This document shows, in pieces, positions 34,023 through 44,061 of a DNA stretch of 64,000 bases. Location: contig DGSP01000056.1 of assembly GCA_002393555.1 (NCBI GenBank), forward strand, positions 9,450 through 73,449, written 5' to 3'. The notes beneath the pieces are model-generated. The model was not told the origin of the DNA, did not search any database, and saw only the letters and a list, made by a program, of their open reading frames with translations. The stretch is from Prevotellaceae bacterium UBA4359 (GTDB taxonomy: Bacteria; Bacteroidota; Bacteroidia; Bacteroidales; Bacteroidaceae). The position numbers and the translations under genes are program-made. Each line of letters opens with the position of its first letter. Position 1 is the stretch's first letter.

Positions 34023-34102
34023 TTCCGTTTTTGTCATTTTTTATGATAATAAATGTAAAAAACATTCGTTATATAGAAGTAAAAATTGTGTAATAAAAAA
34101 TA

Positions 34103-34714
34103 ATGAATTCAGAGCAAGAGCCGACAAATATAGATGGGATGAACGGATTTGAGCGGACGATAAAACGCATAGCCGATGTCATCGGTGCTGTGTTGTTGTT
34201 GATTGTCTTGTCGCCAATCTTTCTTTTGATTTATATAAGACAGAAGATGGACGGAACGGGTCCCGCCATATATAGCCAAGAGCGCATAGGAAAAGGAGGA
34301 AAACCTTTCCGTATATATAAGTTCAGAACGATGATAGTGGATGCTGAGAAAGGTGGTGTTCCTCAGTTGGAACAAGATGATGACCCCCGTCTGACTGATT
34401 TTGGAAAAGTGCTTCGTAAAAGGCATTGGGATGAACTTCCCCAGATATGGAATGTCTTGAAAGGTGACATGTCTTTTGTCGGCTATCGTCCAGAACGTCT
34501 GTATTTTATCAATCAGATCATGGAGCATAATTCGGACTATCAATTGCTGTATCAATCCCTTCCAGGAGTGACATCATTAGCCACCATCCAAAATGGTTAT
34601 ACCGATACGATGGAGAAAATGCTCAAAAGACTTGACATGGATCTCTACTATTTGCGTCATCGCACTCTTTGGGGGGATGCCAAAATTATATTTCAAACAT
34701 TGTTTAATCTCTAA
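34103..34714 (+). CDS. Minimal phosphoglycosyl transferase (initiating sugar transferase)
   Basis: 203 residues: one re-entrant membrane segment at about 26-48 (IGAVLLLIVLSPIFLLIYI) and the catalytic core of the monotopic PglC/WbaP family, with YSQERIGKGGKPFRIYKFRTM, HWDELPQIWNVLKGDMSFVG and YRPER. It moves a sugar phosphate to undecaprenyl phosphate, the first step of surface-polymer assembly. First gene of a block that runs to 44040. HW before DELPQ is unusual (often TSLDELPQ). Confidence 0.9.
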   Translation: MNSEQEPTNIDGMNGFERTIKRIADVIGAVLLLIVLSPIFLLIYIRQKMDGTGPAIYSQERIGKGGKPFRIYKFRTMIVDAEKGGVPQLEQDDDPRLTDFGKVLRKRHWDELPQIWNVLKGDMSFVGYRPERLYFINQIMEHNSDYQLLYQSLPGVTSLATIQNGYTDTMEKMLKRLDMDLYYLRHRTLWGDAKIIFQTLFNL

Positions 34715-34716
34715 AG

Positions 34717-37296
34717 ATGAATATATTAACCGCCATGAAGGTTTCTTCAGTATTGAGAATTTCGTTAATAGTGGGACTTCTTTGTTCCTTCTCCCCTGCT
34801 TTCTCACAATCCATGTCGGACAGCCAAGTGATTGAGTATGTGAAGAAGGAACAGGAACGAGGCTCTTCTCAGCAGAAGATAGTGACAGAACTGCTGAAGA
34901 AAGGAGTGACAACGGTGCAGTTGCGTCGCATCCGCAAGAAATATGAGGCAGAACAGCAGAATCTGGGTGCTTCCGATTTGACAGGAAGAGACGGAAACAA
35001 GTCAAAAAACCGTCTTCGTCAGGAGCAACAGCAGCGAGGCGAGCAAAGCCAGATGCAAAACCAATATATGGTGCAGTCGCAACAGCGGATGCAAAACCGA
35101 AACTATGGCACGATGGAAGAACGCCAACGCGCCCTGAACGGTGAGATTGCCTTCATGGACATCGACTCATTGCTGTATTATCAGAATAAGTTGAATGATG
35201 AAAATCAAGTGTTTGGCCGAAACATCTTCAACAACCAGATGCTCACCTTTCAGCCCAACATGAACATGGCCACTCCGACCAACTACCGTTTAGGGGCAGG
35301 CGATGAGGTGATTATAGATGTGTGGGGGGCTTCGCAAGAAACTTTCACAGAGACGATTTCTCCCGATGGGGTGATTACTATCTCTGGAATAGGACCTTGC
35401 AAGATTGGAGGCATGAGCGTGAATGAGGCCACCTCCTACCTGCGTTCGCGTCTGGGACAATTCTACTCAGACTCAAACATTCAGTTGGCAGTGGGAGGCA
35501 CTCGCAGCATCCAAGTACAGGTGATGGGTGAAGTGAACATGCCAGGCACCTACACGCTGAGTTCTCTTTCTTCTGCTTTCAATGCTCTCTATGCCGCAGG
35601 GGGTATCAACGATATTGGTACACTTCGCGACATTAAGGTGTATCGCCAAGGACGTATCATCGCTTCCATCGATGTGTATGATTATTTGGTGCATGGGAAC
35701 TCTCGTGGTGATGTGCATCTGAATGACAATGACATCATTGTGGTGGGGCCCTACGATGCGTTGGTGGAGATTCATGGAAAAGTGAAGCGTCCGATGTTTT
35801 ATGAGATGAAACGCAACGAAACACTGGCCACTCTGCTTGACTATACAGGAGGATTCACGGGGGATGCCTATAAGAAGAGCATCCGTGTGACTCGTAAAAA
35901 CGGGGTTGAGTACTCGATGCACACTGTTGGCGAGTTTGACTGGAGTGCATTCAACTTGTCGGATGGCGATTCCATCTATGTGGATAGCGTTCTGGCTCGC
36001 TATTCCAACATGGTGGAGGTGCGTGGTGCTGTCTTTCATGGCGGAATGTATGAGTTGGGCGGCAATATCAGTAGTGTGAGAGAGTTGGTTGAGGCTGCCG
36101 ATGGCTTGCGCGAAGATGCCTTTACCAATCGTGCTGTGATGCACAGAGAGAAGGAAGACTTGACCTTGGAAGTTCTGGCTGTCGATATCCGTGGCATCAT
36201 GAACGGCACGGTGGCAGACATCCCTCTGCGTAAAAACGATGTGCTGTTCATTCCCAGCAAGCGCGACATGGAAGGCGAACGGACGCTCTCTATCACAGGA
36301 GAGGTGCATTATCCTGGCACATACGTCTATGCCGACAACACGACCATCGAAGACCTTGTTTTGCAGGCAGGTGGCCTGACCGAAGCCGCATCGACCGTGA
36401 AGGTCAACGTGTATCGCCGCATCAGTGATTCTCATTCCTTGACGAACGATGAACGTCTCACCGAAACCTTCTCATTCGCACTGAAAGATGGTTTTGTGAT
36501 AGATGGCGAACAGGGATTTGTCTTGCAGCCATACGACCAGGTGGTGGTGAGGACGAGTCCTTCCTATGCAACTCAGAAAAATGTGAGCGTGGAGGGTTCC
36601 GTCAACTTTGCAGGTTCTTATGCCATGTCGGGTAAGAACTATACGCTGAGTGACCTCGTGAAGGATGCAGGAGGGCTGGACAGTTTTGGCTATGCCAAGG
36701 GAGCCCGTCTGGAACGTCGCATGACAGAAGAGGAGCGCAAGCAACAAGAAGCCTCGCTGCGTGCCGCACAGATAGCACTGTATGAGGAAGCAATGCAGAA
36801 AGAAACTTCGGGCAACTATAATCTCGAACGTGCAGACTCTCTTCTGATGATGAAACTGGACATAGGCAACACCTTCCCTGTGGCCATAGACTTGGAAGAA
36901 GCCATGAGGCATCCGAAGGGCGACGAAGACATCGTTCTGCGTGAAGGTGACCGCTTGATTGTTCCTCAATATTCTCCAACGGTGAAGGTGTCGGGCGATG
37001 TGATGTACCCCATCTCCATGAACTACAAGAAGGGAGAGTCGCTCAAATACTACATAGAACATGCTGGCGGCTATGGTGACAATGCTCGAAAAAGGCGTGT
37101 TTATGCAGTCTATATGAATGGTTCTGTGGAATTGCTGAAACATTCAAGTAAAAAAGCCGTCCAACCCGGATGTACCATTGTGGTGCCATCGAAGAAGCGC
37201 AAGGACAAGATGACAACTGCCGAGTATGCAGCAATGGGAACATCGGCTGCCTCCATCGCAACGATGATGGTAACCATTGCTAATATTCTCAAATAG
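34717..37296 (+). CDS. Polysaccharide export protein with SLBB domains (Wza-like)
   Basis: 859 residues. Signal peptide near residues 8-31 (ending SPAFSQ). A short helical region follows (SDSQVIEYVKKEQERG...), common in Bacteroidota members, then the Poly_export domain near 180-260 (YRLGAGDEVIIDVWGAS) and several SLBB repeats (for example VQVMGEVNMPGTYTLS, VEIHGKVKRPMFYEM, SITGEVHYPGTYVY, VSVEGSVNFAGSYAMS). It should form or feed the outer-membrane export channel. One hydrophobic segment sits at the C-terminus. Two bases after the preceding stop. Confidence 0.92.
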   Translation: MNILTAMKVSSVLRISLIVGLLCSFSPAFSQSMSDSQVIEYVKKEQERGSSQQKIVTELLKKGVTTVQLRRIRKKYEAEQQNLGASDLTGRDGNKSKNRLRQEQQQRGEQSQMQNQYMVQSQQRMQNRNYGTMEERQRALNGEIAFMDIDSLLYYQNKLNDENQVFGRNIFNNQMLTFQPNMNMATPTNYRLGAGDEVIIDVWGASQETFTETISPDGVITISGIGPCKIGGMSVNEATSYLRSRLGQFYSDSNIQLAVGGTRSIQVQVMGEVNMPGTYTLSSLSSAFNALYAAGGINDIGTLRDIKVYRQGRIIASIDVYDYLVHGNSRGDVHLNDNDIIVVGPYDALVEIHGKVKRPMFYEMKRNETLATLLDYTGGFTGDAYKKSIRVTRKNGVEYSMHTVGEFDWSAFNLSDGDSIYVDSVLARYSNMVEVRGAVFHGGMYELGGNISSVRELVEAADGLREDAFTNRAVMHREKEDLTLEVLAVDIRGIMNGTVADIPLRKNDVLFIPSKRDMEGERTLSITGEVHYPGTYVYADNTTIEDLVLQAGGLTEAASTVKVNVYRRISDSHSLTNDERLTETFSFALKDGFVIDGEQGFVLQPYDQVVVRTSPSYATQKNVSVEGSVNFAGSYAMSGKNYTLSDLVKDAGGLDSFGYAKGARLERRMTEEERKQQEASLRAAQIALYEEAMQKETSGNYNLERADSLLMMKLDIGNTFPVAIDLEEAMRHPKGDEDIVLREGDRLIVPQYSPTVKVSGDVMYPISMNYKKGESLKYYIEHAGGYGDNARKRRVYAVYMNGSVELLKHSSKKAVQPGCTIVVPSKKRKDKMTTAEYAAMGTSAASIATMMVTIANILK

Positions 37297-37364
37297 AAAA
37301 CGGGTGCGATAAATATGAGTAAGTTTCAGCAGAAGCCGTTGTTTTTATTTTGATTCAAGTAATT

Positions 37365-38420
37365 ATGGAAGAAACTGATAAACAGCAAGTCATAGACTTA
37401 CAAAAGATTGTTCGTATATTGTGGAGCAAGAAGAAATTGTTCTACAAAGTGTGGGCAATAACCTTTATTCTCTCTTGTGTCTGGATATTTCCTCAACCGC
37501 GCTACTACACTGCCGAGGTGAAACTTGCTCCCGAAATGAATGGTGAGAATATAGGAGGGGGTCTTTCCAGTATTGCTTCTTCTTTCGGCTTTAACATTGG
37601 TGGAATGGGAGGACAAGATGCTATCTATCCAGAATTGTATCCTGACCTCTTTGAAAGTCCTGAATTTATTGTGGGTCTTTATGGCATTCAGATAAGAACC
37701 AAACAAGATGACCTCTCTACAAATTACTTCACCTACATGGAGAAATATCAGAAACCTAATCCGTTACTGATTCCTTATAATAAGTTAACGAGTTGGATAA
37801 GAGAACTCTTTGAAGATGAAGATCCTATTCCTCGCGGAACAGGTAATGGAAACATCGATCCTTTCATGATGAATCGTAAGGATTATGAATTGATGATGAC
37901 TGTTATGGAGAACATTAAATGTTCAGTGGATAAGAAGACGAGTGTGATATCGATTGTAGTCAAAGATCAAGATCCTTTGGTTTGTGCCATGATGGCTGAT
38001 AGTGTGAAAACACATCTGCAATCATTCATCGTTAGGTATCGTACAAGCAAGGTGAGTGAAGATGTAAGGCATTATCAGCAGATGCGTGATAGTGCAGAAC
38101 TTGAATACGACAAAGCCATCGAGGTTTATAGTCGCTATTGCGATGCACATAAAGGTGTCATTCTTCAAAGTTTCCAGAGTGAACGTGATAAGTTGGAGGG
38201 TGAACTGGCTCTCAAACAAAATTCTCTGTCTGCGATAGAGGCACAGTTGCAGGCGACCAAGGTGAAGTTGCAAGAGAAAACTCCTGCTTTTACGACTTTG
38301 CAGAGTGCTATAGTTCCTGTAAAACCTGCTGGACCTAAGCGAATGTTGTTCGTCATCGGTATGCTTATCCTGGCGACAACCATAAGGGCGTTTCTGCTCA
38401 TTCGCAAATACATTAAATGA
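37365..38420 (+). CDS. Wzz-type chain-length determinant without kinase domain
   Basis: 351 residues from the ATG at 37365. Membrane helices at about 25-45 and near the C-terminus (MLFVIGMLILATTIRAFLLI) frame a periplasmic coiled-coil region, the Wzz pattern; PVKPAGPKRM precedes the second helix as in the family. It controls polymer length with the neighbouring polymerase. There is no cytosolic kinase part, in contrast to the protein at 52743. Confidence 0.9.
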   Translation: MEETDKQQVIDLQKIVRILWSKKKLFYKVWAITFILSCVWIFPQPRYYTAEVKLAPEMNGENIGGGLSSIASSFGFNIGGMGGQDAIYPELYPDLFESPEFIVGLYGIQIRTKQDDLSTNYFTYMEKYQKPNPLLIPYNKLTSWIRELFEDEDPIPRGTGNGNIDPFMMNRKDYELMMTVMENIKCSVDKKTSVISIVVKDQDPLVCAMMADSVKTHLQSFIVRYRTSKVSEDVRHYQQMRDSAELEYDKAIEVYSRYCDAHKGVILQSFQSERDKLEGELALKQNSLSAIEAQLQATKVKLQEKTPAFTTLQSAIVPVKPAGPKRMLFVIGMLILATTIRAFLLIRKYIK

Positions 38421-38431
38421 CATGACATAAG

Positions 38432-39880
38432 ATGGATAATGAGTCTTTGAAACATAGGACATTCAACGGAATGAAGTGGGGGGTGCTGGATAATCTTGCC
38501 AATTCTGGAGTTACCTTTCTTGTTGGCCTGATACTTGCCCGGATGCTTACCCCTGCAGAGTTCGGCATCATTGGCATCATCACCATCTTCATTAATATTT
38601 CAATTGTCATTATCGATGGGGGATATGCTACAGCCCTCATACGGAAACCCAATGCAACCAAAGACGACTACAACACAGTCTTTTTCATCAATATCCTTAT
38701 ATCAGTTGGTCTGATGCTTGTGTTATACATATCGTCAGGTGTAATTGCAAATTTCTTCAATCAACCCTCTCTCTCCGTTGTCTTACCTGCTATGAGTATC
38801 ATACTTCTGTTCAATGCATGCAGCATGATTCAGAAGACATTACTGGTAAAACAGTTTGACTTCAAGTCGCAGGCATATGTTTCGCTCGTCAGTTCAGTAA
38901 CCAGTGGTCTGATTGGCATCGGAGCCGCTTATAAAGGCTTTGGAATCTGGGCACTTGCCTTCCAGCAGATATCCCGTCAGTTCATTATGATGATTGGCCT
39001 CTGGATTGCCAACCATTGGATTCCGATGTTACGATTCTCAATAGATAGTTTCAAGGATATGTTCGGATTCGGCTCAAAAATACTTATAGCCAACGTCATC
39101 AACTCTATTTACAAAGACATTTTCCTTACTGTTATCGGAAAAATGTACACAGTCCGCGATCTTGGCTACTACAATCGTGCCGAGCAGTTTAATCTGATAT
39201 TCAGCAACAATTTCGGACAGATAGTGCAGAAGGTGTCACTCTCGTCATTCAGTCAGATACAGCACGATTCAGATCGTTTTCTTTTCTCTCATCGGAAAAT
39301 GGTTCGTTATATAGGGATGTTCACCTTTGCAGCCGTATTTGGACTTGCAGCAATTGCAAAGCCTCTCATCATCACACTTATCGGGAGCAAATGGGAACCA
39401 TCGGTATATCTCCTGCAGATTATGAGTCTATATGCTGCCATCTATCCCCTGCACCAACTGAACTTGAATGTTCTCCATGTAAGGAAACGCAGCGACCTTT
39501 TCCTTCGACTCGAAGTCTTAAAGAAAATCCTATTCATTCCTGTTATATGTGTAGGCTTTTTCTTCGAACTGCAGTTCATGCTCTGGGCAGCAGTCATATA
39601 TTATTACATCGAATTTTTCGTGAATAGTTGGTATTCCAAGTCTCTTTCCGGGTATGGCACATGGCAGCAAATCAAAGACCTTTTTCCCATGTATGTCATA
39701 TCCATTTTTGTGTCAGCAGCAGTCTGGATGATAACGATGATTAACATGCCATATTGGGCGATGCTGCCTGTGCAGATTATAGGTGCAGTGGTGTTGTATG
39801 CGCTCCTTTATTCGTTTATGCGTCTGCCTGAGTTTATAGAATTGAGAACCTTCATTTTGAAAAGAATAAGAAGAAAATGA
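38432..39880 (+). CDS. Polysaccharide flippase (Wzx/WzxC, MOP superfamily)
   Basis: 482 residues with twelve to fourteen hydrophobic helices. The start MKWGVLDNLANSGVTFLVGLILARMLTPAEFGI is characteristic of the MATE_like/PST branch. It moves lipid-linked repeat units across the inner membrane. It overlaps the next gene by 4 bp and sits between the Wzz-type and polymerase genes, a normal Wzx/Wzy order. Confidence 0.92.
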   Translation: MDNESLKHRTFNGMKWGVLDNLANSGVTFLVGLILARMLTPAEFGIIGIITIFINISIVIIDGGYATALIRKPNATKDDYNTVFFINILISVGLMLVLYISSGVIANFFNQPSLSVVLPAMSIILLFNACSMIQKTLLVKQFDFKSQAYVSLVSSVTSGLIGIGAAYKGFGIWALAFQQISRQFIMMIGLWIANHWIPMLRFSIDSFKDMFGFGSKILIANVINSIYKDIFLTVIGKMYTVRDLGYYNRAEQFNLIFSNNFGQIVQKVSLSSFSQIQHDSDRFLFSHRKMVRYIGMFTFAAVFGLAAIAKPLIITLIGSKWEPSVYLLQIMSLYAAIYPLHQLNLNVLHVRKRSDLFLRLEVLKKILFIPVICVGFFFELQFMLWAAVIYYYIEFFVNSWYSKSLSGYGTWQQIKDLFPMYVISIFVSAAVWMITMINMPYWAMLPVQIIGAVVLYALLYSFMRLPEFIELRTFILKRIRRK

Positions 39881-41115
39881 AAATGGCAGGTAACAGATAT
39901 GATTGGATTCTTTTCTTCTTGGTCGCATTACTTGTTTTTGGCTCGATAGGTAATGGAGCACAGCCAGTGCGTCTGTTCATTCTTGCTATATCTCCATTCA
40001 TGCTGACAGATACCATGCGGGGAGCCCATAAGGGTGTGTATTATTATCGTTTTGAATGCATCTTTCTCTTGTTCTGGTTCCTGTGGAGTGTGGCCTTTTT
40101 CTTTAAGAGTGTAGAAGAGATTGAAAGCCTGAAACATGTCATATATCTGTTTGTTCATATACTTGGGTTCTTGGAGGTTCTGTGGGCTGCACGAAGAGCG
40201 CACACCCCTCAAGAATCCATAAAATACGGCTGGCTTGTACTTATTCTGCTGTCTATACCTGTCGCTGTTTATGAGTTTGTGACTGATTTTCATCTGACCA
40301 TGTCAGTCCAAGACACAGGTTCCACACTTTACGTTAATGGCGTACATATAGAGCGTCCCTTTGCATCGGTCACATTTGAAAATCTGAATAGTTACAATAC
40401 GGTGCTTTGCTGGGCCTTGCCAAGCCTTTTCATGTGCAACCTCTACCCTCGGAACAAGTTTGACAAGGTTTTGGGTTTTTTACTGATGGGCATAACGGCC
40501 CTCATTATTATCGCCAATGCTTCCCGAGGTGCCATATTGTGTATGGTGCTGATGTTGGCAACCTACGTTTATGCCTATTACAAAACGGGCAGAAACCGTG
40601 TCCTTCTCTTAACGGTACTATTCGTCGGCATCGGAACCTTAGTGTACTTCTTTGGCGAATTGTTTGTTCTGATCTTAGAGCGATTTTCTGATCAAGGTAT
40701 GAGCGATGACGGTCGTGCGGAAAACATTGTGATGGGAATCCGTGCTTTTCTTGACAGTTACGGCCTTGGAATAGGTATAGGAAACTATGGACCCATTATG
40801 GGCGATGTGTATAGAGTGGAGTTCGCGGCTCCCCACAATCTTCTTCTGGAGGTGTTGGTCTGCTTCGGGCTGTTCATAGCCATAGGCTTTGTGGGCATGT
40901 TTGTACACATTTTTCGTATTTGCCTGAGAAAGGGAACACAAAAGAACCGATCAATGCTCATTTTTTGTGCAGCCGCACTTGTTTTTGCGGGGATTATTGA
41001 CAGTAATTATTTGATGAAAGCAACCACTTGGATGTTTATAGCCTCTGTCTATATATACCTTGACCCTCAATATAATTCAGAACGTAAAGCAATAGACAAT
41101 GATAGATTTCTTTGA
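39877..41115 (+). CDS. O-antigen polymerase/ligase-like membrane protein (Wzy candidate)
   Basis: 412 residues, about ten or eleven helices. A large loop with RPFASVTFENLNSYNTVLCW and the later GIRAFLDSYGLGIGIGNYG plus APHNLLLEVLVCFG match the Wzy_C/O-antigen ligase pattern (H in PHN). Position beside Wzx and Wzz favours polymerase over ligase. Its end overlaps the next gene by 17 bp. Confidence 0.85.
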   Translation: MKMAGNRYDWILFFLVALLVFGSIGNGAQPVRLFILAISPFMLTDTMRGAHKGVYYYRFECIFLLFWFLWSVAFFFKSVEEIESLKHVIYLFVHILGFLEVLWAARRAHTPQESIKYGWLVLILLSIPVAVYEFVTDFHLTMSVQDTGSTLYVNGVHIERPFASVTFENLNSYNTVLCWALPSLFMCNLYPRNKFDKVLGFLLMGITALIIIANASRGAILCMVLMLATYVYAYYKTGRNRVLLLTVLFVGIGTLVYFFGELFVLILERFSDQGMSDDGRAENIVMGIRAFLDSYGLGIGIGNYGPIMGDVYRVEFAAPHNLLLEVLVCFGLFIAIGFVGMFVHIFRICLRKGTQKNRSMLIFCAAALVFAGIIDSNYLMKATTWMFIASVYIYLDPQYNSERKAIDNDRFL

Positions 41116-42046
41116 CCGTACATATTCAAGGATACAAGACACTAATGCCGTTCTCTCGAAAATGAGAGTGTATAGTCTCATGCGCGTGGTTATTCGTGTT
41201 CTGGCCAACATCCTTCTGCCTGTGTATTTCATGCTTACAAGTAAAAATCCTAAACACAGAATATCAGGCACAAAGAAGAAGGAAGGCCGTGTTATCGTTT
41301 CGCTGACCTCATTCCCGGCTCGCATATCGCGTCTTTGGCTTGTGATAGAGACCATCCTTCGGCAAACGAAGAAGCCAGATAAGATTATTCTATGGCTGTC
41401 TGAAGAACAATACCCATCTGTAGAGTCAGTACCAAAACGTTTGAAAGCGATGATGGAACGAGGATTGGATATACGGATATGTTCTGGCGATATACGTTCT
41501 CATAAAAAGTATTATTATGCTCTGAAGGAATATCCTGAAGATATTTTGGTTACACTCGATGATGATATAGTCTATAATTCGCATCTGCTGAGTGTTTTGT
41601 TGGAAAAACATGGACAATGTCCCGAAGCAATTATTGCTCATTATACACATCAGATGGTATTTATGGCTGATGGCAGTCTTGCACCGTATAGAGAATGGAA
41701 ACGCAATGTTCAGCCCTGCAACCAACAGAACAATCTTTTCTTTGGTTCAGGAGGAGGTACATTGTTCCCTGCACATAGTATGATTGATATGGTTTCTGAT
41801 ATTGATTTGGCCATGTCGCTCACTCCTGCGGGTGATGATATTTGGCTCAATGCTATGGCGCGTCTGAAAGGTACGAGAGTGCTCCATACCAATATGTATA
41901 GTGAGCCGTTGCCAATTCTGAATTTAGGAAACAAAACCCTTTTCTCTTCCAATTCGGGAGGAGGAAATGATTCTCAAATACAGAATTTGCAGCGTTATTG
42001 TGAAAAGAATCTTCAGAAGAATCCTTTTTCTCCAGATGTTTTGTGA
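41099..42046 (+). CDS. Glycosyltransferase, GT-A fold
   Basis: 315 residues. VIVSLTSFPARIS followed by VIETILRQTKKPDKIILWLSE and the metal-binding TLDDDIVY at about 152-159 indicate a GT2-like enzyme; GDDIWLNAMARL is also characteristic of this branch, seen in surface polysaccharide clusters. Its substrate cannot be read. One N-terminal hydrophobic segment (about 32-47) may tether it to the membrane. Confidence 0.82.
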   Translation: MIDFFDRTYSRIQDTNAVLSKMRVYSLMRVVIRVLANILLPVYFMLTSKNPKHRISGTKKKEGRVIVSLTSFPARISRLWLVIETILRQTKKPDKIILWLSEEQYPSVESVPKRLKAMMERGLDIRICSGDIRSHKKYYYALKEYPEDILVTLDDDIVYNSHLLSVLLEKHGQCPEAIIAHYTHQMVFMADGSLAPYREWKRNVQPCNQQNNLFFGSGGGTLFPAHSMIDMVSDIDLAMSLTPAGDDIWLNAMARLKGTRVLHTNMYSEPLPILNLGNKTLFSSNSGGGNDSQIQNLQRYCEKNLQKNPFSPDVL

Positions 42047-42060
42047 CTATCGTGAAAGCA

Positions 42061-42861
42061 ATGAATACTGATAAAGCAATGAAGGTTTCTGTTATTATTC
42101 CGACCTATCATCCACAGCAACACACCCTCGAATGTCTTGCAAGTGTGGAGCAACAGACGCTTGATGCAAGTCTGTATGAAGTGATTGTCGTCCTCAATGG
42201 AGAACGGGAGCCTTATGAGACGATGTTACAAGAGGCACTGCCATCCAACGGACGTTTGTTCTATTCGCCAGTAGCCTCGGCATGCTCCTCTCGCAATCAG
42301 GGCATCAATGAAGCCCAAGGGGAATATATATGCTTCATAGACGATGATGACAAGATTTCGCCAACGTATCTTGAAGAGTTGCTTAAGATTGCAGGGAAAG
42401 ACACGATTGCTGCCAGCAACTGCCTTTCTCTCTACAATGACGGTACAACATGCGGCAATGTCTATTCCCATGAGTATGGCACTCATGCGTCACAGGGAAC
42501 ACAACCCTTCTATAAGCCCAAGAAAATCTTTTCCATTCCTTGGATGAAGTTGATTCATCGCGATGTCATAGGCGTTCGCCGTTTCAACGAGAGTTTTCCG
42601 AGTGGACAGGATGCGCTTCTAATGTTCGAGGTGTCAGACCGAATGAGCAAGGTGCGGTTCACCTCGCCTGATGCAGTTTATTATTGGCGGCAAAGAGACA
42701 ACAGTTTGCATCGCATCGGTTATCGGAAGCGTTTTGTCAAATACTCCAGATTGGCTTGGGCTTATACGAGGCTTTTTTTTCGTCACCCATTGAGATACAA
42801 TTTTTATTTTTATGTCACACGCCTGTTGGCCTCCTGCCATGCGATAATGGTGGGGAAATAG
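42061..42861 (+). CDS. Glycosyltransferase family 2
   Basis: About 266 residues. VSVIIPTYHPQ, CSSRNQGINEAQGEYICFIDDDD and HRDVIGVRRFNESFPSGQDAL give the GT2 fold with the DDDD metal site. I chose the ATG at 42061; an in-frame GTG at 42043 overlaps the previous stop and may be used for coupling. Ends with an amphipathic, aromatic-rich helix (FFRHPLRYNFYFYV). Confidence 0.88.
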   Translation: MNTDKAMKVSVIIPTYHPQQHTLECLASVEQQTLDASLYEVIVVLNGEREPYETMLQEALPSNGRLFYSPVASACSSRNQGINEAQGEYICFIDDDDKISPTYLEELLKIAGKDTIAASNCLSLYNDGTTCGNVYSHEYGTHASQGTQPFYKPKKIFSIPWMKLIHRDVIGVRRFNESFPSGQDALLMFEVSDRMSKVRFTSPDAVYYWRQRDNSLHRIGYRKRFVKYSRLAWAYTRLFFRHPLRYNFYFYVTRLLASCHAIMVGK

Positions 42862-42873
42862 TCTTTTTTAATC

Positions 42874-44040
42874 ATGAAAATCTGCATCCTTACCCCACGT
42901 TTCCCCTTTCCTGAGAATGGGGGCGATGTACTCAGAATCAACAATATTGCCCGCTATCTGAAATCATATGGACACAGATTGGTGCTTGTGTCATTCAGCG
43001 ATGTGACTCATCCCGAAGTGGATACCGCTTCCACGCTGTATGACAAGGTGTTCTTCACCCCTCGCAAGCCTTCGCTTTCCATTCTCAACGCCATATTGTT
43101 CATGCTCAGCGGACGCCCCCTTCAGTGTGGCTATTACCACTCTCGCACCTACCTGACCTTGCTGAAGAGCGTGGTGGAGAAAGAACAGCCCGACCTGTTC
43201 ATCTCTCACTTGTTGCGCATGAGTCCTTATTTGGAGAAACTGCATGTGGAAACACACTCAATCGTTGAGATGACAGACGCATTGTCCAAGACTTATCTGA
43301 TGTCAGCCAAGGCAAAGGGCGGGGGGGGAAAGAAGTTTGTTTACGGTTTTGAACAACGTCTTATCAGGAAATATGAGAGAAAGGTGATTCGTACCTTCCC
43401 AAAGGTCGTATTGGTCTCAGATGCTGACGTGGACTTCTTGAAAGAATATGTTTCAGGGCCTTCCTCTTCACTTGCTATGTTTTCCAATGGGGTCACATGT
43501 ATGGAAAACATTACGGAGGTGTATGATGCTGACAAAATCTGCTTTGTGGGTAACATGCGCACTCTCCAGAATCAAGATGCTGTTCTGTACTTTGTGGAGG
43601 AAATCCTTCCTCTAATTCATAAAGAACGACCCACGGTGAAGTTCCATATTGTTGGTGCCGAACCACCACAACACATTCAGGCTTTAGCATCAGAAAATGT
43701 AGTAGTGACGGGGTTTGTAGAGAATTTGGAGGCTGCCATCGCTGATTCATGTCTGTCGGTGGCTCCTGTACGAGTTGCAGCCGGTATTCAGAATAAGGTG
43801 CTTGTCGCCATGGGTTGTGGACTTCCCGTAGTGATGTCTCGCCTCATATCATTTGCCATTCCCGAGTTGCGCGATGGGGAGAACTGCATCATCCGCGATG
43901 ATGCGAAGTCTATGGCAGAGCAATGTCTGCACTTGATGAGGGACAGAGATGCTCGCAATGAGATTGCCCGAAAAGGTTTTGAGATGGTGCGTCACCATTA
44001 TTCATGGGATGAAAAACTGAAAGGGTACGAATTGCTGTAG
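42874..44040 (+). CDS. Glycosyltransferase family 4
   Basis: 388 residues, GT-B fold: N-terminal RFPFPENGGDVLRINNIARYL, and a C-terminal nucleotide-sugar domain with ICFVGNMRTLQNQDAV, VTGFVENLEAAIADS and the E-x7-E-like stretch around IPELRDGENCI. Last gene of the plus-strand block; convergent with the WecA-like gene. A G8 run (43321-43328) lies in the reading frame near residue 150 in a Gly-Gly-Gly-Lys loop; a one-base slip would truncate the protein. Confidence 0.9.
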   Translation: MKICILTPRFPFPENGGDVLRINNIARYLKSYGHRLVLVSFSDVTHPEVDTASTLYDKVFFTPRKPSLSILNAILFMLSGRPLQCGYYHSRTYLTLLKSVVEKEQPDLFISHLLRMSPYLEKLHVETHSIVEMTDALSKTYLMSAKAKGGGGKKFVYGFEQRLIRKYERKVIRTFPKVVLVSDADVDFLKEYVSGPSSSLAMFSNGVTCMENITEVYDADKICFVGNMRTLQNQDAVLYFVEEILPLIHKERPTVKFHIVGAEPPQHIQALASENVVVTGFVENLEAAIADSCLSVAPVRVAAGIQNKVLVAMGCGLPVVMSRLISFAIPELRDGENCIIRDDAKSMAEQCLHLMRDRDARNEIARKGFEMVRHHYSWDEKLKGYELL

Positions 44041-44061
44041 GTATCGTTCCTTTCTTATTGC

